From NCBI GenBank assembly GCA_963790435.1, contig CAWBOI010000001.1:1612001-1676000 (forward strand): a stretch of DNA of 64,000 bases, read 5' to 3'. The notes beneath the pieces were generated by a model. It saw nothing but the letters and a program-made list of their open reading frames with translations. It was not told where the DNA came from and did no database searches. The translations under genes and the position numbers were made by a program. The stretch is from Ilyomonas sp963790435. GTDB lineage: Bacteria; Bacteroidota; Bacteroidia; Chitinophagales; Chitinophagaceae. Below, piece by piece: positions 1 through 8,327 of the stretch (its first letter is position 1; every line of letters begins with the position of its first letter).

Positions 1-1
1 T

Positions 2-1489
2 AAAACCAAAGCCGGCGACGCCGTGCTGTTTTATTATTGCGGACATGGTATTTGGATGTACAACGATGCCAATGATAACGACCCGGTAAAACAAGGTTAC
101 AACCAGGCGATTTGCCTGAGCGATTTGTATTCGCCCAACCGTGGCTGCTTAGTGAGAGACAATACGCTGAAAAAAATATTCAACCAGTTTGTTGATAAAG
201 GAGTAACACTTACTTCGCTTTTTGATTGCTGTTTTAGCGGCAATCTTGCTATGGACATGGCTGTGTATCGCCATAATAATTATTATGATCCATTATCAGA
301 AATTTCTTTTTCAGGCAAAAGCATTCCTTTTGAAACCACTTATTTTATCAGCCGTTCCTTTAATCCAAGTATTACACTTACAATTGATGATACGGCAAAA
401 ATACCGCGGCCTTCGGAACGAAAAGATTCACGTTTTGTTTCTTTTTCTGCCTGCGCTGATAACGAGAAAGCGATGGAAATTTACGACGAAGCCAGTTTTC
501 CGCACGGAGCTTTTACCAAAGCCTTATTATCTGTTTACAAAGAAAATTCAGCCAGCCTGCCACTTTCGCAAGTGTTTGCTTACATCAAAAATCAATTGCA
601 AACAAAACAGTTGTTTCCTCAACAGCCCACGCTTCGCTTAGATAGTTCGCGACTTAACAACAATCTCATTGGCATTTCATCTGAGCATTTCAACAACACC
701 ATTACTGCGAAGTGTATCCACAAAGCAGGTAATATAGTTTTATTGAATGCAGGCGCAGACGTGGGTTTCATGCAGGGCAATCTTCTTTCGACAACATCAG
801 GAGCCGAAATAAAGGTTACTCAGGTGTATGCAGATACTGCAATGGCAACCATTACAAAAGGCGCTGCATTAATTAAACTAAACACAGAGTTTATACTTAC
901 CAACAGATACACAACTTCTCAGCCCTTGCTAAAAATTTATGTTCCGCAATCAAAGTATTCATCAAAAGAAATCAATGATTTTTTCAAAGAAAAAATTCTC
1001 CCCTTCACAAAGGAAAAAGGATACAGAGATTATAACAACTGGGATGTTGGTGAAATAGGCTTTACTTATCCTTTACAGGATACAATCATTACCAAAGAAA
1101 ATCTTACCATGCTTAAGGAACAGCCCATTTTTTACATCTTTCTTCCAATGCCTTCGGATATTGCTACTGCGGTAAAAAAAGAATTAGGGCAAAACCAAAA
1201 TGTTCAATTGGTATCATCAGATACATCTGCGAATTATGTTTTATATTTGAATTACGTAAATGCTACAGATAAAACCAAAGCGGGCTTTGTGTTTACTTTC
1301 AGTCCAAAGATTCAATATGATGATGCGCCGATAGACCTTCATTTCTTTTATTCCAATCATGCGCAGGTGCCTGCTCTTTCTTTTACGGGCAATGGTTTGA
1401 ACACACTTTCCAAACAAATCAACAACATCATGACGCCGCTTTTGCGCAGTACCGGCTCGCGCTGGCTGAATGAATATGCGAGACAATAA
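2..1489 (+). CDS. Caspase-family (C14-like) peptidase, 5' end cut by window edge
   Basis: The reading frame is open from base 2, so the gene starts upstream of the window and only its last 495 codons are seen. A YYCGHG motif (bases 32-49) carries the presumed catalytic His, and a DCCFSG motif (224-241) carries the presumed catalytic Cys. Their order and spacing fit the p20-like domain of bacterial caspase/metacaspase homologues, which are Cys proteases cleaving after basic or acidic residues. The peptidase core ends near base 640. About 280 further residues follow that I cannot assign; they contain a short beta-rich stretch (GNLLSTTSGAEIKVTQVY) of a kind often found C-terminal to bacterial caspases. 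Such proteins act in stress, cell-death or conflict settings, but nothing here fixes the role. No operon partner is visible downstream. Family call is confident; function is open. Confidence 0.85.
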   Translation, partial: KTKAGDAVLFYYCGHGIWMYNDANDNDPVKQGYNQAICLSDLYSPNRGCLVRDNTLKKIFNQFVDKGVTLTSLFDCCFSGNLAMDMAVYRHNNYYDPLSEISFSGKSIPFETTYFISRSFNPSITLTIDDTAKIPRPSERKDSRFVSFSACADNEKAMEIYDEASFPHGAFTKALLSVYKENSASLPLSQVFAYIKNQLQTKQLFPQQPTLRLDSSRLNNNLIGISSEHFNNTITAKCIHKAGNIVLLNAGADVGFMQGNLLSTTSGAEIKVTQVYADTAMATITKGAALIKLNTEFILTNRYTTSQPLLKIYVPQSKYSSKEINDFFKEKILPFTKEKGYRDYNNWDVGEIGFTYPLQDTIITKENLTMLKEQPIFYIFLPMPSDIATAVKKELGQNQNVQLVSSDTSANYVLYLNYVNATDKTKAGFVFTFSPKIQYDDAPIDLHFFYSNHAQVPALSFTGNGLNTLSKQINNIMTPLLRSTGSRWLNEYARQ

Positions 1490-1642
1490 ATGGGCAAAAA
1501 CAAAGAGGCGGTATAAATTATAAGCGTGGATTGCACTAATAACAATACAAAATGTATAACATTAATTTACTGATTGTCAATGACAATATTTTTTAGAAGT
1601 ACGCAGTTGGTAACATATATATTTGTGTTGTACGTCATTTTT

Positions 1643-2179
1643 ATGGGACACGTTTATACATTAAGTTTATTTATTTTTTTAGCAGCTTCCTGTTCAACAA
1701 TTAAAGTTTCAGACAGAAAGGGAAAAGATATTTCAATTAATTCTACAAACTCTCAAAGACTTAATGGTAAGTATTTAAATAAATCTTTTGACACAACATC
1801 GTACAGAAGACTTTTATGGCAAGAAATTGACGATAAAACAAAATATAACGAAGACTTTGAAAAAGCAATAGTTAAAGTAGCGACAGTAAACGACACACAA
1901 TTAGAAATGACTTTGCTGTTAAACGACAGTTTAGTTAATAAGATAAGATTAAAAGGGGTTTACAAAAAGGGTTACTTTAATATTAAACGACAACTTGATG
2001 CAAGTTTTAAATATGGACCTCTTTGGACTTTGGGTGACAAAAAAATGTGTATAGGACTTTCAAAGGAAAATAATTTGGTTTTGTTAACTTCAAGTAGCAA
2101 CACTGCATTGTTAATACTTTTTCCAATAGGTGGCGCAGGCGACAAAAATATTCTAAGTTGCTTTCAACGCATTGACTAA
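1643..2179 (+). CDS. Orphan AT-rich lipoprotein, cassette-like
   Basis: I do not recognise this protein. The frame is open from 1574, but an internal Met at 1643 gives a short hydrophobic leader ending in a lipobox (FLAASC), so a lipoprotein of about 178 aa starting there is preferred. The leader lacks the usual basic residues, so either start is possible. The mature part is polar and beta-prone with many Asn, Lys and Asp, ending in a hydrophobic patch (ALLILFPIGGAGD). Codon use is clearly AT-richer than in the flanking genes. The stop codon abuts an attC-like inverted repeat (2180-2381), and a related CG-TATAAATT sequence occurs upstream at 1509-1520. Together these suggest a mobile cassette carrying one gene. 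Export is likely; function is unknown. Confidence 0.55.
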   Translation: MGHVYTLSLFIFLAASCSTIKVSDRKGKDISINSTNSQRLNGKYLNKSFDTTSYRRLLWQEIDDKTKYNEDFEKAIVKVATVNDTQLEMTLLLNDSLVNKIRLKGVYKKGYFNIKRQLDASFKYGPLWTLGDKKMCIGLSKENNLVLLTSSSNTALLILFPIGGAGDKNILSCFQRID

Positions 2180-2383
2180 AACGAACGCCCAACAAAAGGC
2201 TTGGCAAAAAACTGGCTGACAATACACAACATCAACTTTTGTTTCGTTTTTCAGCTTCAGTAATCAGCATGACGTTATAAATTTGGCAGTATAAAGAACA
2301 ATGAACTTTTAGTTATAAATTTAGCTTCGGTTCGGGCTGACGAGTTTCAAATACCAGTTCTTCGCCAAGCCGGCGGACGTTAT
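2180..2383. repeat. attC-like imperfect inverted repeat
   Basis: The left side carries AACGAACGCC (2180-2189) and GGCTTGGC (2198-2205). The right side carries GCCAAGCC (2364-2371) and GGCGGACGTT (2372-2381). The inner 8-mers are perfectly complementary and the outer 10-mers match at 8 of 10 positions. GACGTTAT occurs twice, at 2271-2278 and 2376-2383, so the block may be a 99-nt unit followed by a second one. Two nested arm pairs ending in AACG/CGTT, directly after an ORF, recall integron attC sites. No integrase of the integron type is in view, so it may instead be a dispersed palindromic repeat. Apart from this element, bases 2180-2444 hold nothing that I recognise. Confidence 0.45.
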
Positions 2384-2444
2384 CGTCCATTACTACCCAA
2401 AACATTTTTTCTTTCTGTAAAAAATTTTTAATTATACACAAAAC

Positions 2445-2474
2445 AAAAGGGCAACGACTCATCATTGCCCTTTT
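2445..2474. terminator. Rho-independent terminator (SDR gene, minus strand)
   Basis: AAAAGGGCAA (2445-2454) pairs with TTGCCCTTTT (2465-2474) across a 10-nt loop, just beyond the stop of the leftward SDR gene. A and T runs on both sides would let it work in both directions. Confidence 0.75.
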
Positions 2475-2485
2475 ATCTTTTAAAA

Positions 2486-3379
2486 TTATGCATTGATGAT
2501 TTCGCCGCCATTCGGATGCAGGAACTGTCCCGACATATACGATCCATCATCGCTTGCCAAAAACAAATAACAAGGTGCTACTTCCACCGGCTGACCGGGA
2601 CGTTTCATGGGCGATTTTTCGCCATGCTTTGCTGTTTTCTCTTCATCAAAAGAAGCCGGAATGAGAGGCGTCCAAATGGGTCCTGGTGCTACGCCGTTTA
2701 CCCTAATTTTTCTTTCTTCCAAATTCATAGACAAGCTGCGCGTAAACGCAACAATGGCGCCTTTGGTAGAGGAATAATCTAACAATTGCGGGCTGCCGCG
2801 ATATGCCGTAATCGAAGATGTGTTGATAATGCTCGAACCTTCTTTTAAATGTGCCAGCGCATATTTCGCCATCCAGAACATTCCAAATATGTTCACTTCA
2901 AATGTGTGTACTAAATTTTTTGTTTCTAATTCTTCCAGGCTCTTGGCTTCTACTTGCTGCGAAGCATTGTTTACCAAAATATCCAGCTTGCCATATTCTT
3001 TTACTGTGTTCTCAACCGCCTGCCTGCAAAACTCTTCTTTGCTCACATCGCCCGGCAGCAACAGGCATTTGCGATGATAGGTTTCTTCTACAAATTTCTT
3101 TGTGTCTTCAGCGTCTTCCTGTTCTTCCGGCAAGAACACAATTGCCACGTCAGCACTTTCTTTTGCAAACAAAATGGCAACCGCTTTCCCAATGCCGCTG
3201 TCGCCACCTGTGATAAGGGCAATCTTATCTTTTAGCTTGCCACTGCCCTTTACTTCAGGGTTGTCAACAATGGGTTTTTGCTTCATGTCTTTTTCTTTCC
3301 CTGGCAATCCACCTTGCTGTTGAGGTGGCACTTTTTGGGGTGCTTCTTTTGGGGTTGCACTTTGTTCACTTTTGCTCAT
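2486..3379 (-). CDS. SDR-family NAD(P)-dependent oxidoreductase
   Basis: This 297-aa short-chain dehydrogenase/reductase has the cofactor motif TGGDSGIG (57-64), NNAS (137-140), and a catalytic set of Ser189, Tyr202 and Lys206 (YSSTK). It therefore reduces or oxidises a carbonyl/alcohol with NAD(H) or NADP(H). The roughly 50-residue Pro/Gln/Lys-rich N-terminal extension before the Rossmann fold, and the C-terminal end (MSGQFLHPNGGEIINA), match the subgroup related to Bacillus general-stress SDRs (YdaD/YhxC type). The start at 3379 is the only Met before the extension. It stands alone on the minus strand, divergent from the stress-type helical protein at 3642. Substrate is unknown. Confidence 0.9.
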   Translation of the reverse strand: MSKSEQSATPKEAPQKVPPQQQGGLPGKEKDMKQKPIVDNPEVKGSGKLKDKIALITGGDSGIGKAVAILFAKESADVAIVFLPEEQEDAEDTKKFVEETYHRKCLLLPGDVSKEEFCRQAVENTVKEYGKLDILVNNASQQVEAKSLEELETKNLVHTFEVNIFGMFWMAKYALAHLKEGSSIINTSSITAYRGSPQLLDYSSTKGAIVAFTRSLSMNLEERKIRVNGVAPGPIWTPLIPASFDEEKTAKHGEKSPMKRPGQPVEVAPCYLFLASDDGSYMSGQFLHPNGGEIINA

Positions 3380-3641
3380 TTTTCATAGGTTTTAATAAAC
3401 GAATAAAAAGTAGAGCAGAAAGAATTATACCGAATCCAAATCACTGATACCAGCTATCGGCAACAGATGTAGAATAATTTTCACAAGAAAAAAGTTAGCT
3501 GTTTTTTGCCATGTACAAGTTCTTAACAAATAAAAAGAGTGTAAAAATTAAATATGCTGAAGGATGATTTGGCTTTGCTAAAAAAGGAGTGGCACGGTTT
3601 TATGAAGAAGAGAAGCATTACTAACAGAATAAATTTTTTTT

Positions 3642-4100
3642 ATGGCAACAACAACGGAAACAACATCAGTTGTGAAAGATTTGATTAAAATGAATAATGA
3701 CCGTTATAACGGCTTTACAAAAGCTACTGAAGATGTAGATGATTCTTCACTAAAAGATTTGTTTACCCGCCTTGGCAAACAAAGCAACGATTTTAAAAAT
3801 GAGCTGCTGCCGTTTGCTTCCGGTGCCGACCTTGATGATACCACCGATACATCTGTAGGCAGCAAGCTTCATCGCGCATGGATTGATATAAAGCAAGCTA
3901 TCACAGGCAAAGACAGGCATACCATTTTGCAATCGTGCGAATTTGGTGAAGACCAGATTTTGCATACTTACAAAGACACGCTTCAAAACGATACTACTGA
4001 ATTGCCTTCTGATTTGCGTATGGTAATTCAACGCCAGGAAACTCAATTGCAGCAGTCGCATGATATGATTAAAGCATTACGCGACAGCAAAATGAATTAG
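3642..4100 (+). CDS. PA2169-family four-helix-bundle protein (DUF2383)
   Basis: This 152-aa soluble, strongly helical protein has no signal peptide. Its N-terminal pattern (VVKDLIKMNNDRYNGFTKA) and the later acidic helices match the ferritin-like DUF2383/PA2169 family, whose biochemical role is not established. The family is often found with stress or biofilm genes. It is monocistronic: a hairpin terminator follows at 4127. The neighbouring SDR and the DUF4142 lipoprotein downstream are both of types seen in general-stress regulons, so stress induction is a plausible inference, not something the sequence shows. Confidence 0.75.
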   Translation: MATTTETTSVVKDLIKMNNDRYNGFTKATEDVDDSSLKDLFTRLGKQSNDFKNELLPFASGADLDDTTDTSVGSKLHRAWIDIKQAITGKDRHTILQSCEFGEDQILHTYKDTLQNDTTELPSDLRMVIQRQETQLQQSHDMIKALRDSKMN

Positions 4101-4126
4101 TTTCAGTCATTCACAAATGAACTTGC

Positions 4127-4164
4127 AAGAGGCTTCTTAGAGAGAAGCCTCTTACGTTTTTTTT
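4127..4164 (+). terminator. Rho-independent terminator
   Basis: A perfect 11-bp stem (AAGAGGCTTCT, 4127-4137, with 4143-4153) has a 5-nt loop and is followed by a run of eight T. It ends the PA2169-family gene. Confidence 0.9.
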
Positions 4165-4271
4165 ATTATGTGAACACGCAAGTTTGTTTTTGTCCATTTT
4201 TTAATTGTCTATTATTCGGCCAAAAACAAATGGCATAAAATTTTATAAACAGAAAGAATAAAAAATTATTT

Positions 4272-4922
4272 ATGAAAAAGACCTTTTTATCTGCCCTTGT
4301 CATTGCTTCTGCCACGTTATTTTCCTGTGGCGGATCAGGCAACAACGGCAATTCCGATTCTACTTCTACTACCAGCAGCACAATGACGAGTGATTCCTCT
4401 AAAACCAGCACAATGAGTGGCACTGCGCACGATTCGGGCATGAACAACATGAAAGATACCGGTTCTAAAATGGCTGCCTCATCAGGACCTGTAAGTGCAA
4501 TGGATAAAATGTTTATGATGGATGCCGGCGCCGGTGGCAATACAGAAATAGCAGCTTCTAAAGTGGCTTTAGAACGCTCCTCAAGCGACCGTGTGAAAGG
4601 CTTTGCTAATATGATGATCAGCGATCACACAAAAGCCGGCGATGAATTGAAATCGCTTGCCTCAGCGCATAGTGTAACCTTACCTGATTCGGTAATGGCA
4701 AAGCAACATGCTGAATTAAACAACTTAAGAACCACACAGGGTAAAGGCTTTGACAAAGCTTACATGAATATGATGGTAAAAGACCATAAAGAAACAGTAG
4801 ATAAATTTCAAATGGCTGCGCAAAAATGCGATGCAGGAGATTTAAAAGGTTGGGCTTCTAAAACATTGCCTACTTTAAAAATGCACACTGATTCAGCAAT
4901 TGCCATACAGAAATCTTTGTAG
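4272..4922 (+). CDS. DUF4142 domain lipoprotein
   Basis: The 216-aa protein begins with a lipoprotein signal (MKKTFLSALVIASATLFSC, lipid-modified Cys at 19). A Ser/Thr/Asn/Met-rich linker runs to about residue 75, followed by a ferritin-like helical DUF4142 domain. Typical features of the domain are the motif MISDHTKAGDEL and a second, similar MVKDHKETVDKF helix. The family is periplasmic or outer-membrane anchored and of unknown biochemical function; it is common in Bacteroidota and Proteobacteria. The start at 4272 follows an A-rich leader. It is its own transcription unit, closed by the terminator at 4946. Confidence 0.85.
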   Translation: MKKTFLSALVIASATLFSCGGSGNNGNSDSTSTTSSTMTSDSSKTSTMSGTAHDSGMNNMKDTGSKMAASSGPVSAMDKMFMMDAGAGGNTEIAASKVALERSSSDRVKGFANMMISDHTKAGDELKSLASAHSVTLPDSVMAKQHAELNNLRTTQGKGFDKAYMNMMVKDHKETVDKFQMAAQKCDAGDLKGWASKTLPTLKMHTDSAIAIQKSL

Positions 4923-4945
4923 TTTGTTTTTCATTTTTGTGATGA

Positions 4946-4980
4946 AATCCCACGCCTTTCAGCGTGGGATTTTTTATTTT
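4946..4980 (+). terminator. Rho-independent terminator
   Basis: AATCCCACGC (4946-4955) pairs with GCGTGGGATT (4962-4971), with a 6-nt loop and a T-rich tail. It follows the DUF4142 gene. Confidence 0.9.
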
Positions 4981-5090
4981 GGGCTTCATCCCACCAAGCA
5001 ATCAGTTTGCCTTTTTGGTTTTGCCGCTTTTTTGATGGCACTCATTTTTTCTTTTGGTCAATTTCCATAAAAATTTCTACTTTTCGCAAC

Positions 5091-7178
5091 ATGAAAAAAC
5101 TACTGCTTTTTTTATGTTGTTTTGTTTTACTGCAAAACCAAAACAACGCACAATCCTTTACCAGCGCAGCTTCTAACGCGTTTTTAATTACTCGCATGGC
5201 TGCAAAGTTCCATGTACATCCAATACGGATTGACAAAACGTTTTCTGTTTTTGTTTTTGATAAGATGATAAACGAAATAGACGATGAAAAGATATTTTTT
5301 ACTGCTGAAGATATAACCGCTTTACAAGCCTATCGCTTGCAGTTGGATGATGAAATTCTAAAACAAAAAACCGGCTTTCTGCAAGCCATTAACAAGCGAT
5401 ATGCGGCGCGTTTGCAACACGCTGATTCGCTGGTTTTCTCTATTTGCCAAAAACCTTTTTCGTTTTTTTCCAACGAAACCTTAACCGTTGCAGAAGATAC
5501 TTCCTATTCTGCCAATGAAGCAGCGCAAAAAACAAAGTTGTACAAATTATTAAAGTACGATGTGCTATCAGCCATTGTAAATGATTCTGCTTTTGTAAAG
5601 CTCAATTCCTCACAACAAAAAAAATATGTTGACAGCGTTGAGCCGGTGCTTCGTCATAAGATGCAAGCCATTCTGCATCGTTTCACCAACTCAACATTGC
5701 AGGCGCCGGGCGGTGTGCCGCAATTCATCAGCGATGAATATTGTAAAGCAGTTGCCTTGTGCTATGATCCGCACACTGAATTTTTTCGCGCCACCGAAAA
5801 AGAAAATTTTGAAAGTGAACTGGGCGCACAGCATAAGGTGTTTGGTTTTAGTGTAAAAGAAGACAAAAACAAAGGTGTATTAATAGACGATTTGCTGCCA
5901 GGGAGCCCGGCATTTAAAAGCGGTGGACTAAACAAGGGCGATCAACTGCAAACCCTTCAGTGGAGCGGCTCGCAGCCCGTTGACGTAAGTACCGCGACTG
6001 CCGGGGAAGTAGAAGAAATATTGAGCGCCAGCAACCATGAAAAGTTAACCGTAAAAGTTAAAAAAGCAGATGGCACATTGCGGCAGGTAACTCTCGCCAA
6101 AGAGAAGATGGCAACGGCTGAAGATGAAGAGGGCAGGGTAAAGAGTTTTGTTTTGAAAGGAAACAATACGATAGGTTACATTTCGCTGCCCGCGTTTTAT
6201 ACCGATTGGAACGAAAGCAGCGATGCCAAAGGCTGCGCCAATGATGTGGCAAAGGAAATTATTAAACTTAAAAAAGAAAACATACAAGGTTTGATACTCG
6301 ACCTGAGATACAATGGCGGTGGCTCGCTGCAGGAAGCTGTGGAGCTGAGTGGTATTTTTATAGATGCGGGTCCGGTGCAACAAATTAAAAACAAGGAAGG
6401 CAAAATTTACACCTTGAAAGATGTTAGCCGCGGCACCATTTACAACGGTCCTTTGGTGCTGATGATTAACGGCTACAGCGCTTCGGCATCGGAGATGGTA
6501 GCCGGTACTTTGCAGGATTATCATCGTGCTGTTATTGTTGGTTCACCCAGCTATGGAAAAGCCACCATGCAACAGGTTCTGCCGTTAGATACAACCACAA
6601 GCGAAGAAAACCTGCGCGAAAACAAAAGCTACGATAATTACATCAAAATAACGGATGGACAGATTTACCGTGTGAACGGAACCAGTGCACAATTAACAGG
6701 CGTAATACCCGATGTTGTTCTGCCCGAGATAGAAAGAGAGAAGCCTTTTACTGAGGCAGCGAATGAACACGCTTTAACTGCTTCCAACATAGACGCCAAC
6801 AAATATTATCAACCGCTAAAAGCCTTTGCTACTGCGGGCTTGCAGGCTATGGCCGATTCGTTTATCGCTTCATCGCCATACTATAGCAGGTTGAAGCAAT
6901 ACAATGCAAACATTGAAAAAAGAAGAATAAAAAAAGAGGTTTCCTTGCAAATGCAAACAGCCATGCAGCAAGGAAAAGCAGCTTCTTTTTCCGATACTAT
7001 ATCATCAAAAGATAAACAGTTGCTGTCGCTTTTTACCGTACAAAACAATAGCTATGAAAAAGAACGTTCTTCATTGGATGAGCATCTGCAGGAAGCCGAT
7101 GACGAATGGCAAACCTTTTTACAAAAAGATGCCGCTTTAAAAATTGCTTATAAAGTGCTGGCGGCACTCGCCAGATAG
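5091..7178 (+). CDS. C-terminal (tail-specific) processing protease, S41 family
   Basis: This secreted protease of about 695 aa belongs to the Prc/Tsp type. The chosen ATG at 5091 gives a clean signal peptide (MKKLLLFLCCFVLLQ...); the open frame from 5007 would bury it. In order there are an N-terminal helical Tsp domain; a PDZ domain around residues 240-340 (FGFSVKEDKNKGVLIDDLLP); the S41 core with the strand DLRYNGGGSL; and a C-terminal Tsp domain. The Ser-Lys dyad is visible as Ser465 (within SASASE) and Lys490 (YGKATMQQ), with Asp476 between them, at the spacing known for Prc. It would cut periplasmic proteins from their C-termini. The next gene starts 31 nt downstream, so the two may be co-transcribed. 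Confidence 0.92.
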   Translation: MKKLLLFLCCFVLLQNQNNAQSFTSAASNAFLITRMAAKFHVHPIRIDKTFSVFVFDKMINEIDDEKIFFTAEDITALQAYRLQLDDEILKQKTGFLQAINKRYAARLQHADSLVFSICQKPFSFFSNETLTVAEDTSYSANEAAQKTKLYKLLKYDVLSAIVNDSAFVKLNSSQQKKYVDSVEPVLRHKMQAILHRFTNSTLQAPGGVPQFISDEYCKAVALCYDPHTEFFRATEKENFESELGAQHKVFGFSVKEDKNKGVLIDDLLPGSPAFKSGGLNKGDQLQTLQWSGSQPVDVSTATAGEVEEILSASNHEKLTVKVKKADGTLRQVTLAKEKMATAEDEEGRVKSFVLKGNNTIGYISLPAFYTDWNESSDAKGCANDVAKEIIKLKKENIQGLILDLRYNGGGSLQEAVELSGIFIDAGPVQQIKNKEGKIYTLKDVSRGTIYNGPLVLMINGYSASASEMVAGTLQDYHRAVIVGSPSYGKATMQQVLPLDTTTSEENLRENKSYDNYIKITDGQIYRVNGTSAQLTGVIPDVVLPEIEREKPFTEAANEHALTASNIDANKYYQPLKAFATAGLQAMADSFIASSPYYSRLKQYNANIEKRRIKKEVSLQMQTAMQQGKAASFSDTISSKDKQLLSLFTVQNNSYEKERSSLDEHLQEADDEWQTFLQKDAALKIAYKVLAALAR

Positions 7179-7209
7179 TTTAGTACGTTTATTTTGCAAA
7201 ACAAAACTT

Positions 7210-8253
7210 ATGCTTATGAGATTGAAAACCTCTTTTGTTTTCATACCTATTTTATGTTGCTTTCTTTCAACTGCTTTTTCGCAGGACGACCCCGGTGCTT
7301 ACATGACATCTGTTAGCAATGCACAGCAGGATATGAACGCTAAGTACATGGCTTACATGAGTGCAGCAGCGCATGGCAGACGCGCTAAAAAAGTTGAAAA
7401 GTTAAGGCAGCAAGTGTTGCAAAGTGTAGAAGACAGCAAAATGAAAACGGCTGATTTGCCTTACTTTAAAGGTGATAAAACATTGCGGCAAAGCAGTATG
7501 GACTACATACAATTGTGCTATCATGTGTTTAATGAAGACTATGCAAAAATTGTGAACCTGGAAGACATTGCAGAGCAAAGCTTTGATGAGATGCAGGCAT
7601 ACATTTTATTGCAGGAAAAAACGGAAGAAAAAGTTCATGATGCTGAACAAAAGATGCATCAGGCAGACAGTGTATTTGCTGCTAAATACAATGTAAAGCT
7701 GATTGAAACTCACAGCGAGTTGGGCGATAAATTAGACATGGCAAGTAAGCTAAATCATTATCAAAACAAAGTGTATCTTATTTTTTTTAAGTGCAACTGG
7801 GAAGATGGTGAGCTGACAAAAGCCTTGAACAATGCTAAATTGAATGATGCGGAACAGGCACGCAATGCGCTGATTAGTTATGCCGATGAAGGCCTGAAAG
7901 GATTAGATACAGTAAAGGGTTTTGATGGTGATGCTTCTTTATACATGGCTTGTAAACAAAGCTTGCAATGGTATAAAAAAACGGCTGAAACCGATTTAAC
8001 TAAAGCCACTGATTATTATTTGAAGAAGGACAATTTTGAGAAAATAAAAAAAGCTTTTGGAACCAAACCGGAAAGCAGCCGCACCAAAGCCGATGTGGAT
8101 GCTTACAACAAAAGTGTGAATGAAATGAATGCAGCCGTAGGCACTTTTAATGCGATAAATGATAAGATGAATAACGGCAGAAATGAGATTCTCAACAACT
8201 GGAACAATGCCGAAAAGAACTTTCAGGATATGCACATGCCGCACTATAAATAA
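7210..8253 (+). CDS. Secreted helical protein, possibly LIC11966-type surface protein
   Basis: The preferred ATG at 7210 (or 7216) gives a signal peptide ending near AFSQ and a mature protein of about 325 aa. The rest is alpha-helical and charged, with repeated Lys/Asp/Glu-rich helices and no enzymatic motif. The overall pattern, a short N-terminal stretch (YMTSVSNAQQDMNAKYMAYM) and an Asn-rich helical end, resembles proteins named LIC11966-family surface proteins, but I hold this only loosely. It lies 31 nt after the tail-specific protease gene and ends at a strong bidirectional terminator. A periplasmic or surface location is likely; function is unknown. Confidence 0.55.
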   Translation: MLMRLKTSFVFIPILCCFLSTAFSQDDPGAYMTSVSNAQQDMNAKYMAYMSAAAHGRRAKKVEKLRQQVLQSVEDSKMKTADLPYFKGDKTLRQSSMDYIQLCYHVFNEDYAKIVNLEDIAEQSFDEMQAYILLQEKTEEKVHDAEQKMHQADSVFAAKYNVKLIETHSELGDKLDMASKLNHYQNKVYLIFFKCNWEDGELTKALNNAKLNDAEQARNALISYADEGLKGLDTVKGFDGDASLYMACKQSLQWYKKTAETDLTKATDYYLKKDNFEKIKKAFGTKPESSRTKADVDAYNKSVNEMNAAVGTFNAINDKMNNGRNEILNNWNNAEKNFQDMHMPHYK

Positions 8254-8269
8254 TGAAGTAAAAAATTAT

Positions 8270-8317
8270 GGCAAAACCAAAACCCTCATTGCAAGCAATG
8301 AGGGTTTTGGTTTTGCC
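8270..8317. terminator. Bidirectional terminator made of two TTTGGTTTTGCC arms
   Basis: Bases 8270-8292 are a perfect inverted repeat of 8295-8317 (23-bp stem, 2-nt loop) between two convergent genes. Each outer arm is a copy of the 12-mer GGCAAAACCAAA / TTTGGTTTTGCC that recurs throughout the window. The placement fits shared transcription termination. Confidence 0.85.
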
Positions 8318-8327
8318 TAAAAAATCA

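Noticed and set aside
6045..6524. 159-codon antisense ORF
   Set aside because: Lies wholly inside the tail-specific protease gene, whose frame is fully supported by catalytic motifs.
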